Under the pieces are notes generated by a model. The model had not been told where the DNA came from. It did no database searches and saw only the letters and a program-made list of their open reading frames with translations. The translations under genes and the position numbers were made by a program. Positions 54,780 through 63,531 of a stretch of 64,000 bases of DNA are shown one piece after another (position 1 is the first letter of the stretch; each line of letters begins with the position of its first letter). This DNA comes from Leptospira sp. WS39.C2 (GTDB lineage: Bacteria > Spirochaetota > Leptospiria > Leptospirales > Leptospiraceae): positions 2,257,001 to 2,321,000 of the forward strand of contig NZ_CP162142.1 in NCBI RefSeq assembly GCF_040833965.1, written 5' to 3'.

Positions 54780-55556
54780 ATGAATATAAATTTAATTAAC
54801 ATTATAGAAAACATCAGAGATCAATTTGGAATTGAATATGATAGAACAGATTACTATCACAAATTCATTTATATCTCACAACTCCTCTCTCTTTCATTAA
54901 TACTCAAGCTACATCCAGAAAATGAAATCAACTCAGAAAACTTAACAGAAAATGAAAAAACTGAACTAAAAAAACATATTCAAAGTTTTTACGAAAATTA
55001 CAAATTAATTGGAGGAAAGGAAAGCTTGACGTTATTAACTGAAGAGAAAGTATTTCTAGATCGATATTCAATATTTGAAAATTTTATCTTTGAAAATTTC
55101 AACGAACTGGGAAAAGCTTATCCAAACTTACTTTTCAAAGAAAAAAAACATATTAAAATTAAAAAAGAATACCTATTCACCTCAAAAATCGAAGAAACAT
55201 ACCTAGCTGAATTAGTTTTTAATGAAATTAAAGAAACAATGTTTAACAAAAGCTTATCAAATAGCATTCATACATTTATAAATAGATTTGCCCTAACAAA
55301 AAAAATAGAAAAGGAAAAATTTAGCGCAATTGATCAAATAAGTGCAATCAGGAATATACTAATACACAAAAAAGGAAAGATTTCTGAATTAGATTTATTG
55401 GAATTAAAATCAAAAGGCATAGAAATCAATATTGAAATAGAAAAAGGAGTAAATAAATTCCTAAGCAGAGAACTTGACAGATATCAAATTACATTGGGTG
55501 ATACAGCCCAAGAATTATATGAATCAATTCTAGATACAGTAAAAAAAACAACGTAA
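54780..55556 (+). CDS. cassette 29: HEPN-like helical protein
   Basis: The 258-aa helical protein contains IDQISAIRNILIHKKGKISE, an R-N-x3-H motif at a HEPN-like position. No further family evidence. It may be another RNase-type cassette toxin; low confidence. Confidence 0.5.
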   Translation: MNINLINIIENIRDQFGIEYDRTDYYHKFIYISQLLSLSLILKLHPENEINSENLTENEKTELKKHIQSFYENYKLIGGKESLTLLTEEKVFLDRYSIFENFIFENFNELGKAYPNLLFKEKKHIKIKKEYLFTSKIEETYLAELVFNEIKETMFNKSLSNSIHTFINRFALTKKIEKEKFSAIDQISAIRNILIHKKGKISELDLLELKSKGIEINIEIEKGVNKFLSRELDRYQITLGDTAQELYESILDTVKKTT

Positions 55557-55567
55557 GCGGAAACTTC

Positions 55568-55731
55568 GCATAACAGCGACTAACCGCTTCACTTCGGGAC
55601 TTACGCCCTCGTTCGGTCTCCGACACATAGGCTTCTGGCACTCCTCTTGCTTACGCAAGCGTCGTTCCAGTCCCTAACGTCCCGTCCGGGACTCAGGGCC
55701 AGCCTACGTCGGTTAGTCTAGTTCGTTATAT
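55568..55731 (+). repeat. attC-like site 29
   Basis: Bounded by GCATAAC and GTTATAT. Central helix TAGGCT/AGCCTA. Cassette 29 ends GGAAACTTCGCATAAC, complementary to its start. Confidence 0.9.
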
Positions 55732-56176
55732 GCAATGCGGTAGAATTTGAAATAGAAAAAGCTAAAAAAAATAAAGCAAAGAAGAAGAAGGAAAAACTAA
55801 GGATTGAATATAATTACAAAAAAACATAATATATCTTTTGGAATTTAAATAATCTTTACTTGAGTGCAAACACCTAAAGAATATGGAAAAATAAAAAGAT
55901 AAATTCAAAACTAGAAACCTAAAAATTATTAATCTTATCAGTAATCAGATACAATAAGAAATTACTTATTGTAAAACTAAAATAAAACAAAGAAAACTCG
56001 ATACAATTTAACTCAATCTCAATTTTCTATATCCAATTTTATCATTCTTTAAAGATAAAAAAAAGAAAGTTAAGATAAATTAGAAAAATTAATGCTCTTA
56101 TTCAAACTTTGCTTTTTAAGATTGAAAGAGATCAAGATTCGCATATTAATATAAAATATGTAATATACCGCACTGC
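55732..56176. repeat. cassette 30: ORF-less cassette, family copy 4
   Basis: Close copy of the cassettes at 37355 and 40897 over the whole length. No ORF. Confidence 0.85.
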
Positions 56177-56340
56177 ATATAACAACGGCGAATCGCTTCG
56201 CTTCGGGACTTACGCCCTCGCTCGGTCTGCGACACATAGGCTTCTGGCACTCCTCTTGCTTACGCAAGCGTCGTTCCAGTCCCTAACGTCCCGTTCGGGA
56301 CTCAGGGCCAGCCTACGTCGATTAGCCTAGTTCGTTATAT
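56177..56340 (+). repeat. attC-like site 30
   Basis: Bounded by ATATAAC and GTTATAT. Inner stem GGCGAATCG/CGATTAGCC with one mismatch; central helix TAGGCT/AGCCTA. Confidence 0.9.
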
Positions 56341-56820
56341 GCAATGCGGTAGAATTTGAAATAGAAAAAGCTAAAAAAAATAAAGCCAAGAAGAAGAAGA
56401 AGGAAAAACTAAAGATTGAATATAATTACAAAAAAACATAATATATCTTTTGGAATTTAAATAATCTTTAGTTGAATGCAAACTCCTTAAGCATATTAAA
56501 ACGTAAAAAAATAATTTTAATAATAACAAAAAGAACGATAATATTCAAAAAAATTCAAAATCAAAAGCTTGAAAATTCAAAATTTCAACTGTAATCGAAA
56601 AAAAATATTATATGATCGAATAATGAAGAAAAACCATTATTTCGATTTATTTAAATCGAAATAAAAATACGATTCCTAATTTTTTCATTCTATTAAAACA
56701 AAAAGAAAGAAAGTTAAAAAAAATTAGAAAAATTAATACTCTTATTCAGACTTTGCTTTTTAAGAGTGAAAGAAATAAAGATTCGCATTTAAATATTAAA
56801 TAAGTAAAATACCGCACTGC
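56341..56820. repeat. cassette 31: ORF-less cassette, family copy 5 (divergent)
   Basis: Directly follows copy 4. Its left third matches the other copies; the middle (AAAAGAACGATAATATT) resembles copy 3. No ORF. Confidence 0.8.
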
Positions 56821-56983
56821 ATATAACAGCGGCTTTCCGCTTCGCTTCGGGACAAGCCCTCGCTCGGCCTTCGGCAAATTCTCCTTCTGGCATTCGCCTT
56901 GCGTTCGCAAGCTACATGCCAGTCCCTAACGTCCCGTCCGGGACTCAGGGTCGGAGAACTTCGGTAAGCCTAGTTCGTTATAC
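56821..56983 (+). repeat. attC-like site 31
   Basis: Bounded by ATATAAC and GTTATAC. Central helix TTCTCC/GGAGAA. Close to site 13. Confidence 0.9.
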
Positions 56984-57008
56984 GACATTTTGCAAATAAA
57001 ATATTCAA

Positions 57009-57896
57009 ATGAAAAAAACTATCAGCTTAATACTCTTCCTTCTTAGTACTCAAATCTTCTCTCAATCTACTATGGATTCTAATAAAAAACTATGGTATAT
57101 CTCAATAAATAGAGCGTGGACGAATGCTAGACCCTATGAAATTGAACAATACACAGATATTTTCGGTCCTTATAAAAGAAACCCTAAACGAGATATTAAT
57201 AACCATGAAATAAACCTACGTAAGAAATTTTCAGATTCAAAATTTGGAATCTATTCTGAATTCTATGAAATAGTTAAAAGAGACTTATCTCTCAAGTATC
57301 TTACTTATCAAAACAAAACTATTGTAGGTGAAGATCCTACACCTATCGGAAATTATTTTCGCTTACATACTCGATTCGGAATTTCTTACGAATTTTCAAA
57401 ACATATTAACATTATATTCGGTTCACGATTTTTTAAATCAGAATTGACTGATGGGAACAGCAATAATTTTCAAATTAGATTCGGTCAAAAGTATGTTGGA
57501 CCTGAATTTGCTATTGAAATCAAAACTGATACTTTTCATAACTTTTACTTAGAAAACAGAATAAGTTATTTTTTACTATATGGCCGATCTTATCATAATT
57601 ATTCATTTCGAGATAGAACTGTAGACCAAGGATATATAAACGTAGACATTGAACCAATTACCAGAGTGGAAGGTATTGAAGGTTTACTGAAAATTGGATA
57701 TTATTTTAACCCAAACTTCTTCATGACATTAGGATATAAATATACCTATCAACGAATTAGACCTGATGATCTCAGAGTTTATTCAGGTGATAAACAGTTT
57801 GATTTTCAAGTAAATACTGATTACGGATTTAGGAAAATTAATTCTTATCTTGATAGCATGAATTCAATTATTTTAGAAGTTGGAATAGAGCTTTAA
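57009..57896 (+). CDS. cassette 32: outer-membrane beta-barrel-like protein
   Basis: The 295-aa protein has a signal peptide (MKKTISLILFLLSTQIFS) and many amphipathic beta strands with Tyr/Phe/Arg (YFRLHTRFGISYEFSKHINI, IRFGQKYVGPEFAIEI, GLLKIGYYFNPNFFMTLGYK). It ends near SIILEVGIEL, as barrel proteins do. Confidence 0.7.
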   Translation: MKKTISLILFLLSTQIFSQSTMDSNKKLWYISINRAWTNARPYEIEQYTDIFGPYKRNPKRDINNHEINLRKKFSDSKFGIYSEFYEIVKRDLSLKYLTYQNKTIVGEDPTPIGNYFRLHTRFGISYEFSKHINIIFGSRFFKSELTDGNSNNFQIRFGQKYVGPEFAIEIKTDTFHNFYLENRISYFLLYGRSYHNYSFRDRTVDQGYINVDIEPITRVEGIEGLLKIGYYFNPNFFMTLGYKYTYQRIRPDDLRVYSGDKQFDFQVNTDYGFRKINSYLDSMNSIILEVGIEL

Positions 57897-57909
57897 ATTG
57901 CAAAACGTC

Positions 57910-58072
57910 GTATAACAGCGACTAACCGCTTCGCTTCGGGACTTACGCCCTCGCTCGGTCTCCGACACATAGGCTTCTGGCACTCCTCTTGCTTACGCAA
58001 GCGTCGTTCCAGTCCCTAACGTCCCGTTGGGACTCAGGGCCAGCCTACGTCGGTTAATCTAGTTCGTTATGC
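57910..58072 (+). repeat. attC-like site 32
   Basis: Bounded by GTATAAC and GTTATGC. Central helix TAGGCT/AGCCTA. Cassette 32 ends TTGCAAAACGTCGTATAAC, complementary to its start. Confidence 0.9.
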
Positions 58073-58111
58073 GTAATTGCGAGAAAATTTTGAAATAGCA
58101 AAAGAGAAAAA

Positions 58112-58723
58112 ATGCACTCTATTTTAGAAAAAATTATAAGAGAAGAAATAGGTCCAAATTTAAAAAATTTAGGTTTTAAGAAAAAAGGATTAAATTGGAA
58201 TAAAAACCTACAGTCTCATGTCCTCTGTTTAAACATACAATCTAGCATGTATAATACATCTGATCAGTCTAAATTTACAATTAATTTTGGTGTTTTCAAT
58301 TCCGAAGCTTTTGAAATATTTTATAATAAAAATCCACCAGATTTTCCAAAAGAAATTGATTGTTTCATTAGAATTCGTATAGGTGATCTCCTTAGTTCTT
58401 ATGAAGACTTTTGGTATACCATTGACAATAATACAGAATATGAAAATCTTAGAGACTCTATAGAAAACCATTTTGAACATTTCATTATTCCATTCTTAGA
58501 AAAATTAGCGAAAATTGATGATTTATTGAATTATCTTTTAACTACGAAACATATCACTGACTTTCCAGTAACAGGAATCATTTATTTCGCTATATTTTTA
58601 ATTAAACATGGTAAGATAGAGTTTGGTTCGGAAATATTCAAGAAAGCTATAACTAGCACGAATAGTAAAATTTTCAGAGATAAATTGACAGGAATAGCAG
58701 CGAATTTGAGAATAAATGTTTAA
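58112..58723 (+). CDS. cassette 33: DUF4304-like protein
   Basis: The 203-aa protein starts MHSILEKIIREEIGPNLKNL then GFKKKGLNWNKN, the typical DUF4304 opening, followed by FTINFGVFNSEAFEIF and a central IRIGDLL. DUF4304 proteins are widespread hypotheticals, often in toxin-immunity contexts. Confidence 0.75.
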   Translation: MHSILEKIIREEIGPNLKNLGFKKKGLNWNKNLQSHVLCLNIQSSMYNTSDQSKFTINFGVFNSEAFEIFYNKNPPDFPKEIDCFIRIRIGDLLSSYEDFWYTIDNNTEYENLRDSIENHFEHFIIPFLEKLAKIDDLLNYLLTTKHITDFPVTGIIYFAIFLIKHGKIEFGSEIFKKAITSTNSKIFRDKLTGIAANLRINV

Positions 58724-58735
58724 TCTCGCAACTAC

Positions 58736-58772
58736 GCATAACATCATTAAAAAAAAATAATGGAGAATTCTT
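58736..58772 (+). other. site remnant: left box without site body
   Basis: Cassette 33 ends correctly with CTCGCAACTACGCATAAC (left box 58736-58742), but only ATC and an A-rich stretch follow before the next gene. The ~150-nt site and the right box are gone, so this junction has lost its site and fused two cassettes. Confidence 0.75.
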
Positions 58773-59258
58773 ATGTTTTCTAAATATATACTGGTGTTTA
58801 TATTTTTCTTCGGTTGTATTTCGATTAAAACACTACCTAATGTAAACGACGTTTTTGAAAATGATTTTATTTCAAAAATTGAAGGAAAACTTGAATATTC
58901 TGGTAATCCCGAATACCTTCCGAAAATTATAGAGAATAATCTGATGTCTACTAATCTTGTAATTTATGATTATTCAGTTTCCTATGAACCAGCTAATCCA
59001 TCCGATCTCATGGCATTTTTTAACCCTTTGATATTTTTAGGTTTCCCTATTGAAGAACACAAAGTTATATTGAAAGGAAATTTAATCTATGAAAACGGAG
59101 CAAAAAAAATAGATTCAGAAGTAATTATTAGTCAATATAGAATCTTATACAACAATCCTAACTATACCGAAATGAGAAAAATCGGCTTGAATGAGTTGAA
59201 AAAGAATATTGAATTTATATATAAGAAATCTTCACATAGCAACAGGATATCGAAATGA
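58773..59258 (+). CDS. lipoprotein (fused cassette)
   Basis: The 161-aa protein starts MFSKYILVFIFFFGC, a lipobox, with a GGAG site upstream (58761-58764). The mature part carries YDYSVSYEPANPSDLMAFFN. It overlaps the next lipoprotein gene by 4 nt. Confidence 0.65.
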   Translation: MFSKYILVFIFFFGCISIKTLPNVNDVFENDFISKIEGKLEYSGNPEYLPKIIENNLMSTNLVIYDYSVSYEPANPSDLMAFFNPLIFLGFPIEEHKVILKGNLIYENGAKKIDSEVIISQYRILYNNPNYTEMRKIGLNELKKNIEFIYKKSSHSNRISK

Positions 59259-59674
59259 AAAATGTTTTAATCCCTATTTTAATATTTTCTTTATTTAATT
59301 GTAAAACTTTGAATCCTTCTGGAAATAAAAATTCATTCAAGGTATCTCCTCTAAATGACAAAGGTATTGTTTTTATTTACAGACCATCATTTTTTGCAGG
59401 AAGTGCAATTTCATATATAGTTAAAGCGAACAATCAACCTCTTATGGAACTTAACAATGGAGTATATAAGTCTTTCACTTTCAATCCTGGTGAAGTGACA
59501 TTCGAAGCTGAAACAATTGGCTCGGCTAGCATAACTTTTGATGTTAAAAAAGGAGAAATCTATTTTTTAAAAGGAAATGTTTTGGCCGGTCCATTAATTG
59601 GAAAACCTTTCCTAACTTTAGTTTCCAATGATATTGGAGAAAAGGAAATTTCAGAATGTATGTTAAAAAATTAG
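59255..59674 (+). CDS. DUF2846-like lipoprotein
   Basis: The 139-aa protein has a lipobox (MKNVLIPILIFSLFNC). Its core KGIVFIYRPSFFAGSAISYIVKANNQPLMELNNGVY then KSFTFNPGEVTFEAE matches DUF2846 lipoproteins. Coupled by ATGA to the preceding lipoprotein, so the two probably work together at the envelope. Confidence 0.75.
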   Translation: MKNVLIPILIFSLFNCKTLNPSGNKNSFKVSPLNDKGIVFIYRPSFFAGSAISYIVKANNQPLMELNNGVYKSFTFNPGEVTFEAETIGSASITFDVKKGEIYFLKGNVLAGPLIGKPFLTLVSNDIGEKEISECMLKN

Positions 59675-59691
59675 TACTCTACAGCAACTAC

Positions 59692-59855
59692 GCATAACAT
59701 CCGCTACCCACTTCGCTTCGGCACTAACGGCCTCGCTCGGCCTTCGGCAAATTCCTCTCCGGCACGTCTCTTGCCTACGCAAGATCCGCGCCGACGCTAA
59801 CGCCTCCTTCGGAGGCTCAGCTCCGAGGAACTTCGGGTAGCTAGTTACGTTATGC
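59692..59855 (+). repeat. attC-like site 34 (divergent)
   Basis: Bounded by GCATAAC and GTTATGC, right spacer TAGTTACG. Arms differ widely from other sites (tip GCCTCCTTCGGAGGC instead of GTCCCGTTGGGAC; central helix TTCCTC/GAGGAA), but base pairing and the AAC/TCA internal loop next to the tip are kept. Confidence 0.9.
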
Positions 59856-59893
59856 GCAAGTGTTTTAATATATATTAACATAAGGAAAAAAAT

Positions 59894-61048
59894 ATGAAAG
59901 ACTGGTATGAAGATTTAAGTGATGAAGGTGACGATTACCCACTCGATGAATATGAAATGGCTGCTAATCCTAATGACTTCAACGTTTTAACAATTACTAA
60001 TTTCATTGATCGGGGGGTTGTTAAAATACCTAATTTTCAAAGAAATTACGTGTGGGATATAAATAGAGCTTCGAGACTAATAGAATCATTACTAATTGGT
60101 TTACCTGTTCCCCAAATATTTTTTTACGAAGACGCAAAAAATTCATACCTAGTTATAGATGGACAACAGAGATTAATGACAATATACTATTATATAAAAG
60201 GAAGATTTCCTAGAGAAGAAAAGCGAGTAGAATTACGTAAAATATTTTCAGAAAAAGGTACGCTTCCAAATAATATTATGGCAGATGATGAATACTTTAG
60301 AAAATTTAATTTAAGATTACCTGCTCCCGTTCCTAACCAAAAAAATAAATTCAGTGGCAAAAACTATGAAACACTGGTCGATTATAAACTTTCCTTCGAC
60401 CTTCGTACCATCAGATCAATTATAGTTAAGCCCGTTATAAAAAATGAGGAATCAGAAGATTCTGCTATTTTTGAACTTTTCAATAGATTAAACACTGGTG
60501 GTGTAAACTTGGGAGACCAAGAGATTAGAGCATCTATATATCATTCTGATTTCATGATGCTACTTAATAAATTAAATAACTTATCTGGTTGGAGAAACAT
60601 TATTGGAACCGAAATCGACATCCATATGAGAGATATTGAAATTCTGCTTAGATGCTTCTCTTTTCTATTTGAAAAGGATTCCTATACTAAATCAGTAAAA
60701 AGATTTTTAAATAATTTCGCAAAAAAATCAAAAAAACTTAAAAAGGAACGACTCGAATATTTGGAGAATTTGTTTATTAAATTTGATAATTATTTAAGCG
60801 AACTAGATGGAGAGTTATTTAGAACAAAAACAGGAAGATTTGGCACTTTATTGTTTGAAAACATTTTCTATTACTCACTTGAAGAAGCTATAAAAAACGA
60901 GGACTTAAATATAAAAAAATTTACGGCCCAACAAATTCTAACACTCAAAAATGATGCTGCATATTCTACATTATTAAGTGGACCGAGTTCAAATACTGAA
61001 GCGACAAAAGAAAGGTATGAATTAGCTAAGAAAATCTTAGGATTATAA
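59894..61048 (+). CDS. cassette 35: DUF262 (GmrS/ParB-like) protein
   Basis: The 384-aa protein shows the DUF262 motif: VVKIPNFQRNYVWDINRASRLIESLLIGLPVPQIFFYE...YLVIDGQQRLMTIYYY, and FELFNRLNTGGVNLGDQEIRASIYH. In GmrSD-type and related systems this ParB-like domain has nucleotide-dependent nuclease activity against modified phage DNA. The HNH (DUF1524) half is absent; a HEPN protein follows 3 nt downstream. Confidence 0.82.
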   Translation: MKDWYEDLSDEGDDYPLDEYEMAANPNDFNVLTITNFIDRGVVKIPNFQRNYVWDINRASRLIESLLIGLPVPQIFFYEDAKNSYLVIDGQQRLMTIYYYIKGRFPREEKRVELRKIFSEKGTLPNNIMADDEYFRKFNLRLPAPVPNQKNKFSGKNYETLVDYKLSFDLRTIRSIIVKPVIKNEESEDSAIFELFNRLNTGGVNLGDQEIRASIYHSDFMMLLNKLNNLSGWRNIIGTEIDIHMRDIEILLRCFSFLFEKDSYTKSVKRFLNNFAKKSKKLKKERLEYLENLFIKFDNYLSELDGELFRTKTGRFGTLLFENIFYYSLEEAIKNEDLNIKKFTAQQILTLKNDAAYSTLLSGPSSNTEATKERYELAKKILGL

Positions 61049-61051
61049 TTT

Positions 61052-61591
61052 ATGCTAAAAGAATTAATACAAAAAATCGATTCTGATTTTTCAGATTCAA
61101 AAGAATTCTTAGAGCAAAACTATAAGGTTTCCGAGCGAAATAATTTAGAAGTATTACAGACAAAGGTATCAATTTTAACTCTTGGAACCTACGTAGAAAA
61201 TAGAACTTATGAAATCATTCAAGAATTTTTAAATAGTCATAAAGACAGTCTATTATACGAATTTTTAGAAAATCATGCTTTGAACAGAAAATTTCATACT
61301 ATGTTCGATTTCAGATCAAATAATCTAAACAAATTTTTCGGATTATTTGGAGATGAATTCTGTGACTTTATGAAAACGAAAACGAAAATCGATGAAGATT
61401 TTAAAAATTCTATTTCTGCTTTCCTTGAAATCTGCGTAAAAAGAAATACTTTAGCTCATGAAAATTTCTACCTAACATCTATAGATCTAACTTTAGAAGA
61501 AGTATATAAAAAAGCAGAGAATATTGAATTATTTTATCAAAAATTTCAGGTTTATTCTGCAGAATTTCAAACAAAAAACACCAGCGCATAA
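61052..61591 (+). CDS. cassette 35: HEPN protein paired with DUF262
   Basis: The 179-aa helical protein has SAFLEICVKRNTLAHENFYL, an R-N-x3-H HEPN motif, like the MAE_28990-type HEPN proteins encoded beside DUF262 genes. Its stop codon TAA lies inside the left box of site 35. Confidence 0.75.
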   Translation: MLKELIQKIDSDFSDSKEFLEQNYKVSERNNLEVLQTKVSILTLGTYVENRTYEIIQEFLNSHKDSLLYEFLENHALNRKFHTMFDFRSNNLNKFFGLFGDEFCDFMKTKTKIDEDFKNSISAFLEICVKRNTLAHENFYLTSIDLTLEEVYKKAENIELFYQKFQVYSAEFQTKNTSA

Positions 61592-61749
61592 CAGCGACTT
61601 AATGCTTCGCTTCGGGACTTACGCCCTCGCTCGGTCTGCGACACATAGGCTTCTGGCACTCCCCTTGCCTGCGCAAGTGTCGTTCCAGCCCCTAACGTCC
61701 CGTTCGGGACTCAGGGTCAGCCTACGTCATTAAGTCTAGTTCGTTATAC
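61586..61749 (+). repeat. attC-like site 35
   Basis: Bounded by GCATAAC and GTTATAC. Inner stem GACTTAATG/CATTAAGTC; central helix TAGGCT/AGCCTA. The coding region of cassette 35 runs into the left box. Confidence 0.9.
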
Positions 61750-61808
61750 GAAAGTTTCGGGAGAACTTTATTCCTAATTTGAGCACTCAAAAAATATAAA
61801 ATGAAATC

Positions 61809-61837
61809 TTGACAACCCCTACTGAATAGGGTTTAAT
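61809..61837 (+). promoter_or_regulatory. promoter/operator of the RelE-XRE cassette
   Basis: TTGACA (61809-61814), 17-nt spacer, TTTAAT (61832-61837). An imperfect inverted repeat AACCC...GGGTT (61814-61833) fills the spacer. The TTG start lies only 6 nt after the -10, so the transcript may be leaderless. Confidence 0.6.
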
Positions 61838-61843
61838 GGATTA

Positions 61844-62193
<350 letters not shown>

Positions 62194-62197
<4 letters not shown>

Positions 62198-62529
62198 AAA
62201 ATATAACAAACGATAAACTGTTTAACAGTCTCAAAAAAGGTTTAAATGAAGCTATTGAATTTTCTGAGGGAAAATCTAACTTAAAACTCAAACAAACTTC
62301 AATTTCCGTTCCAAAACTTCCTAATTTCAAAGGAAAAGACATTAAAAATATTAGAACTAAATTACATCTTACACAATCTGTTTTTGCAAACACATTAGGA
62401 GTTTCAGAGAAAACTGTTGAAGCATGGGAATCTGGAAGAAATGTTCCGCAAGGTCCTGCACAAAGAATGTTATTCGTTCTAAAAAACAATTCTAACCCTC
62501 TAGATGTATTAGGTATAAAAGTTAGTTAG
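62194..62529 (+). CDS. cassette 36: XRE-family antitoxin
   Basis: The 111-aa protein has an HTH in its C-terminal half: KNIRTKLHLTQSVFANTLGVSEKTVEAWESGRNVPQGPAQRML. This is the usual antitoxin of the HigB-2 type and represses the operon. Confidence 0.88.
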
Positions 62530-62547
62530 TAATACCCCGAAACCTTC

Positions 62548-62711
62548 GTATAACAGCAACTTACCGCTTCGCTTCGGCACAAGGCCTCGCTCGGCCTACG
62601 GCAAATTCCCTTTCTGGCATTCGCCTTGCTTACGCAAGCTACATGCCAGTCCCTAACGTCCCGATCCGGGACTCAGGGTCAGGGAACTTCGGTAAGTCTA
62701 GTTCGTTATTT
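62548..62711 (+). repeat. attC-like site 36
   Basis: Bounded by GTATAAC and the unusual GTTATTT. Central helix TTCCCT/AGGGAA. Cassette 36 ends CCCGAAACCTTCGTATAAC, complementary to its start. Confidence 0.9.
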
Positions 62712-62858
62712 GCAATCGCAAAAAATTCACTGAATAGTGATAAAATAAATTCCTGAATTAAAAATAGTAAGAAAAAAACTTTAACAATGAAAAATATGAA
62801 ATGATTAAAAATCTAACAAATAGTAAAAAAAAGAAAGTATCAAATTCAAAAATTATAG

Positions 62859-63335
62859 ATGAAAACAAATATTACACCACTTTCGAAAAAAGATTTAAGG
62901 AATAATTTAAGAAAAGATAATTCAAATACCGACACGCTATTTATCAATTTATGTGTTGATAATTTAGATATAGATCCAAATATAATTTTAAAAAAAACTT
63001 TAATAAAGAACGCATATATCGAAATCAAAGGAAATTCAATTATAAATAAATCAGGTATTAAGATTCAAAATAAATCTAACTTTTGGTCTATTGAAAGAAA
63101 GTATAAAAATGCTACAATTCCTGAAAAATATATCTCCAATTTCATTAAAAAATATTTAATTCCAAATTCGCTTTTCTTTAAGAAAACATTCAAGAATAGC
63201 AATGCAAAATTACAAATAATTTACTATTATTATAAATCAAATAATCCAGGTTTATTAATTTCAAAAAATACAATTAAATTATTAAGTGAATATTCATTGG
63301 AAATCGAATTAGACATTTACTGCTTATTCGAATGA
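62859..63335 (+). CDS. cassette 37: DUF4279-like protein
   Basis: The 158-aa protein contains LDIDPNIILKKT, FWSIERKYKN and a C-terminal GLLISKNTIKLLSEYSLEIELDIYCL, like the end of DUF4279 domains. This family often accompanies toxins as immunity proteins. Assignment is tentative. Confidence 0.5.
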   Translation: MKTNITPLSKKDLRNNLRKDNSNTDTLFINLCVDNLDIDPNIILKKTLIKNAYIEIKGNSIINKSGIKIQNKSNFWSIERKYKNATIPEKYISNFIKKYLIPNSLFFKKTFKNSNAKLQIIYYYYKSNNPGLLISKNTIKLLSEYSLEIELDIYCLFE

Positions 63336-63351
63336 TTACCTTTGCGACTGC

Positions 63352-63512
63352 AAATAACAGCGCCTTCCCGCTACGCTTCGGCACAAGGCCTCGCTCGGCC
63401 TCCGGCAAATTGTCCTTCTGTCACTCGCTCGCATACGCAAGCTACGTGCCAGTCCCTAACGTCCCGTTGGGACTCAGGGTCGGACAACTTCGGGAAGGCT
63501 AGTTCGTTATGC
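63352..63512 (+). repeat. attC-like site 37
   Basis: Bounded by AAATAAC and GTTATGC. AAATAAC is the exact complement of GTTATTT that opens this cassette. Inner stem CCTTCCCG/CGGGAAGG; central helix TTGTCC/GGACAA. Confidence 0.92.
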
Positions 63513-63531
63513 GAAATTGTGCAAAATTTGA

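Noticed and set aside
58736..58772. A complete site at the end of cassette 33
   Set aside because: Only the left box is present; the body and right box are missing, so it was recorded as a remnant.
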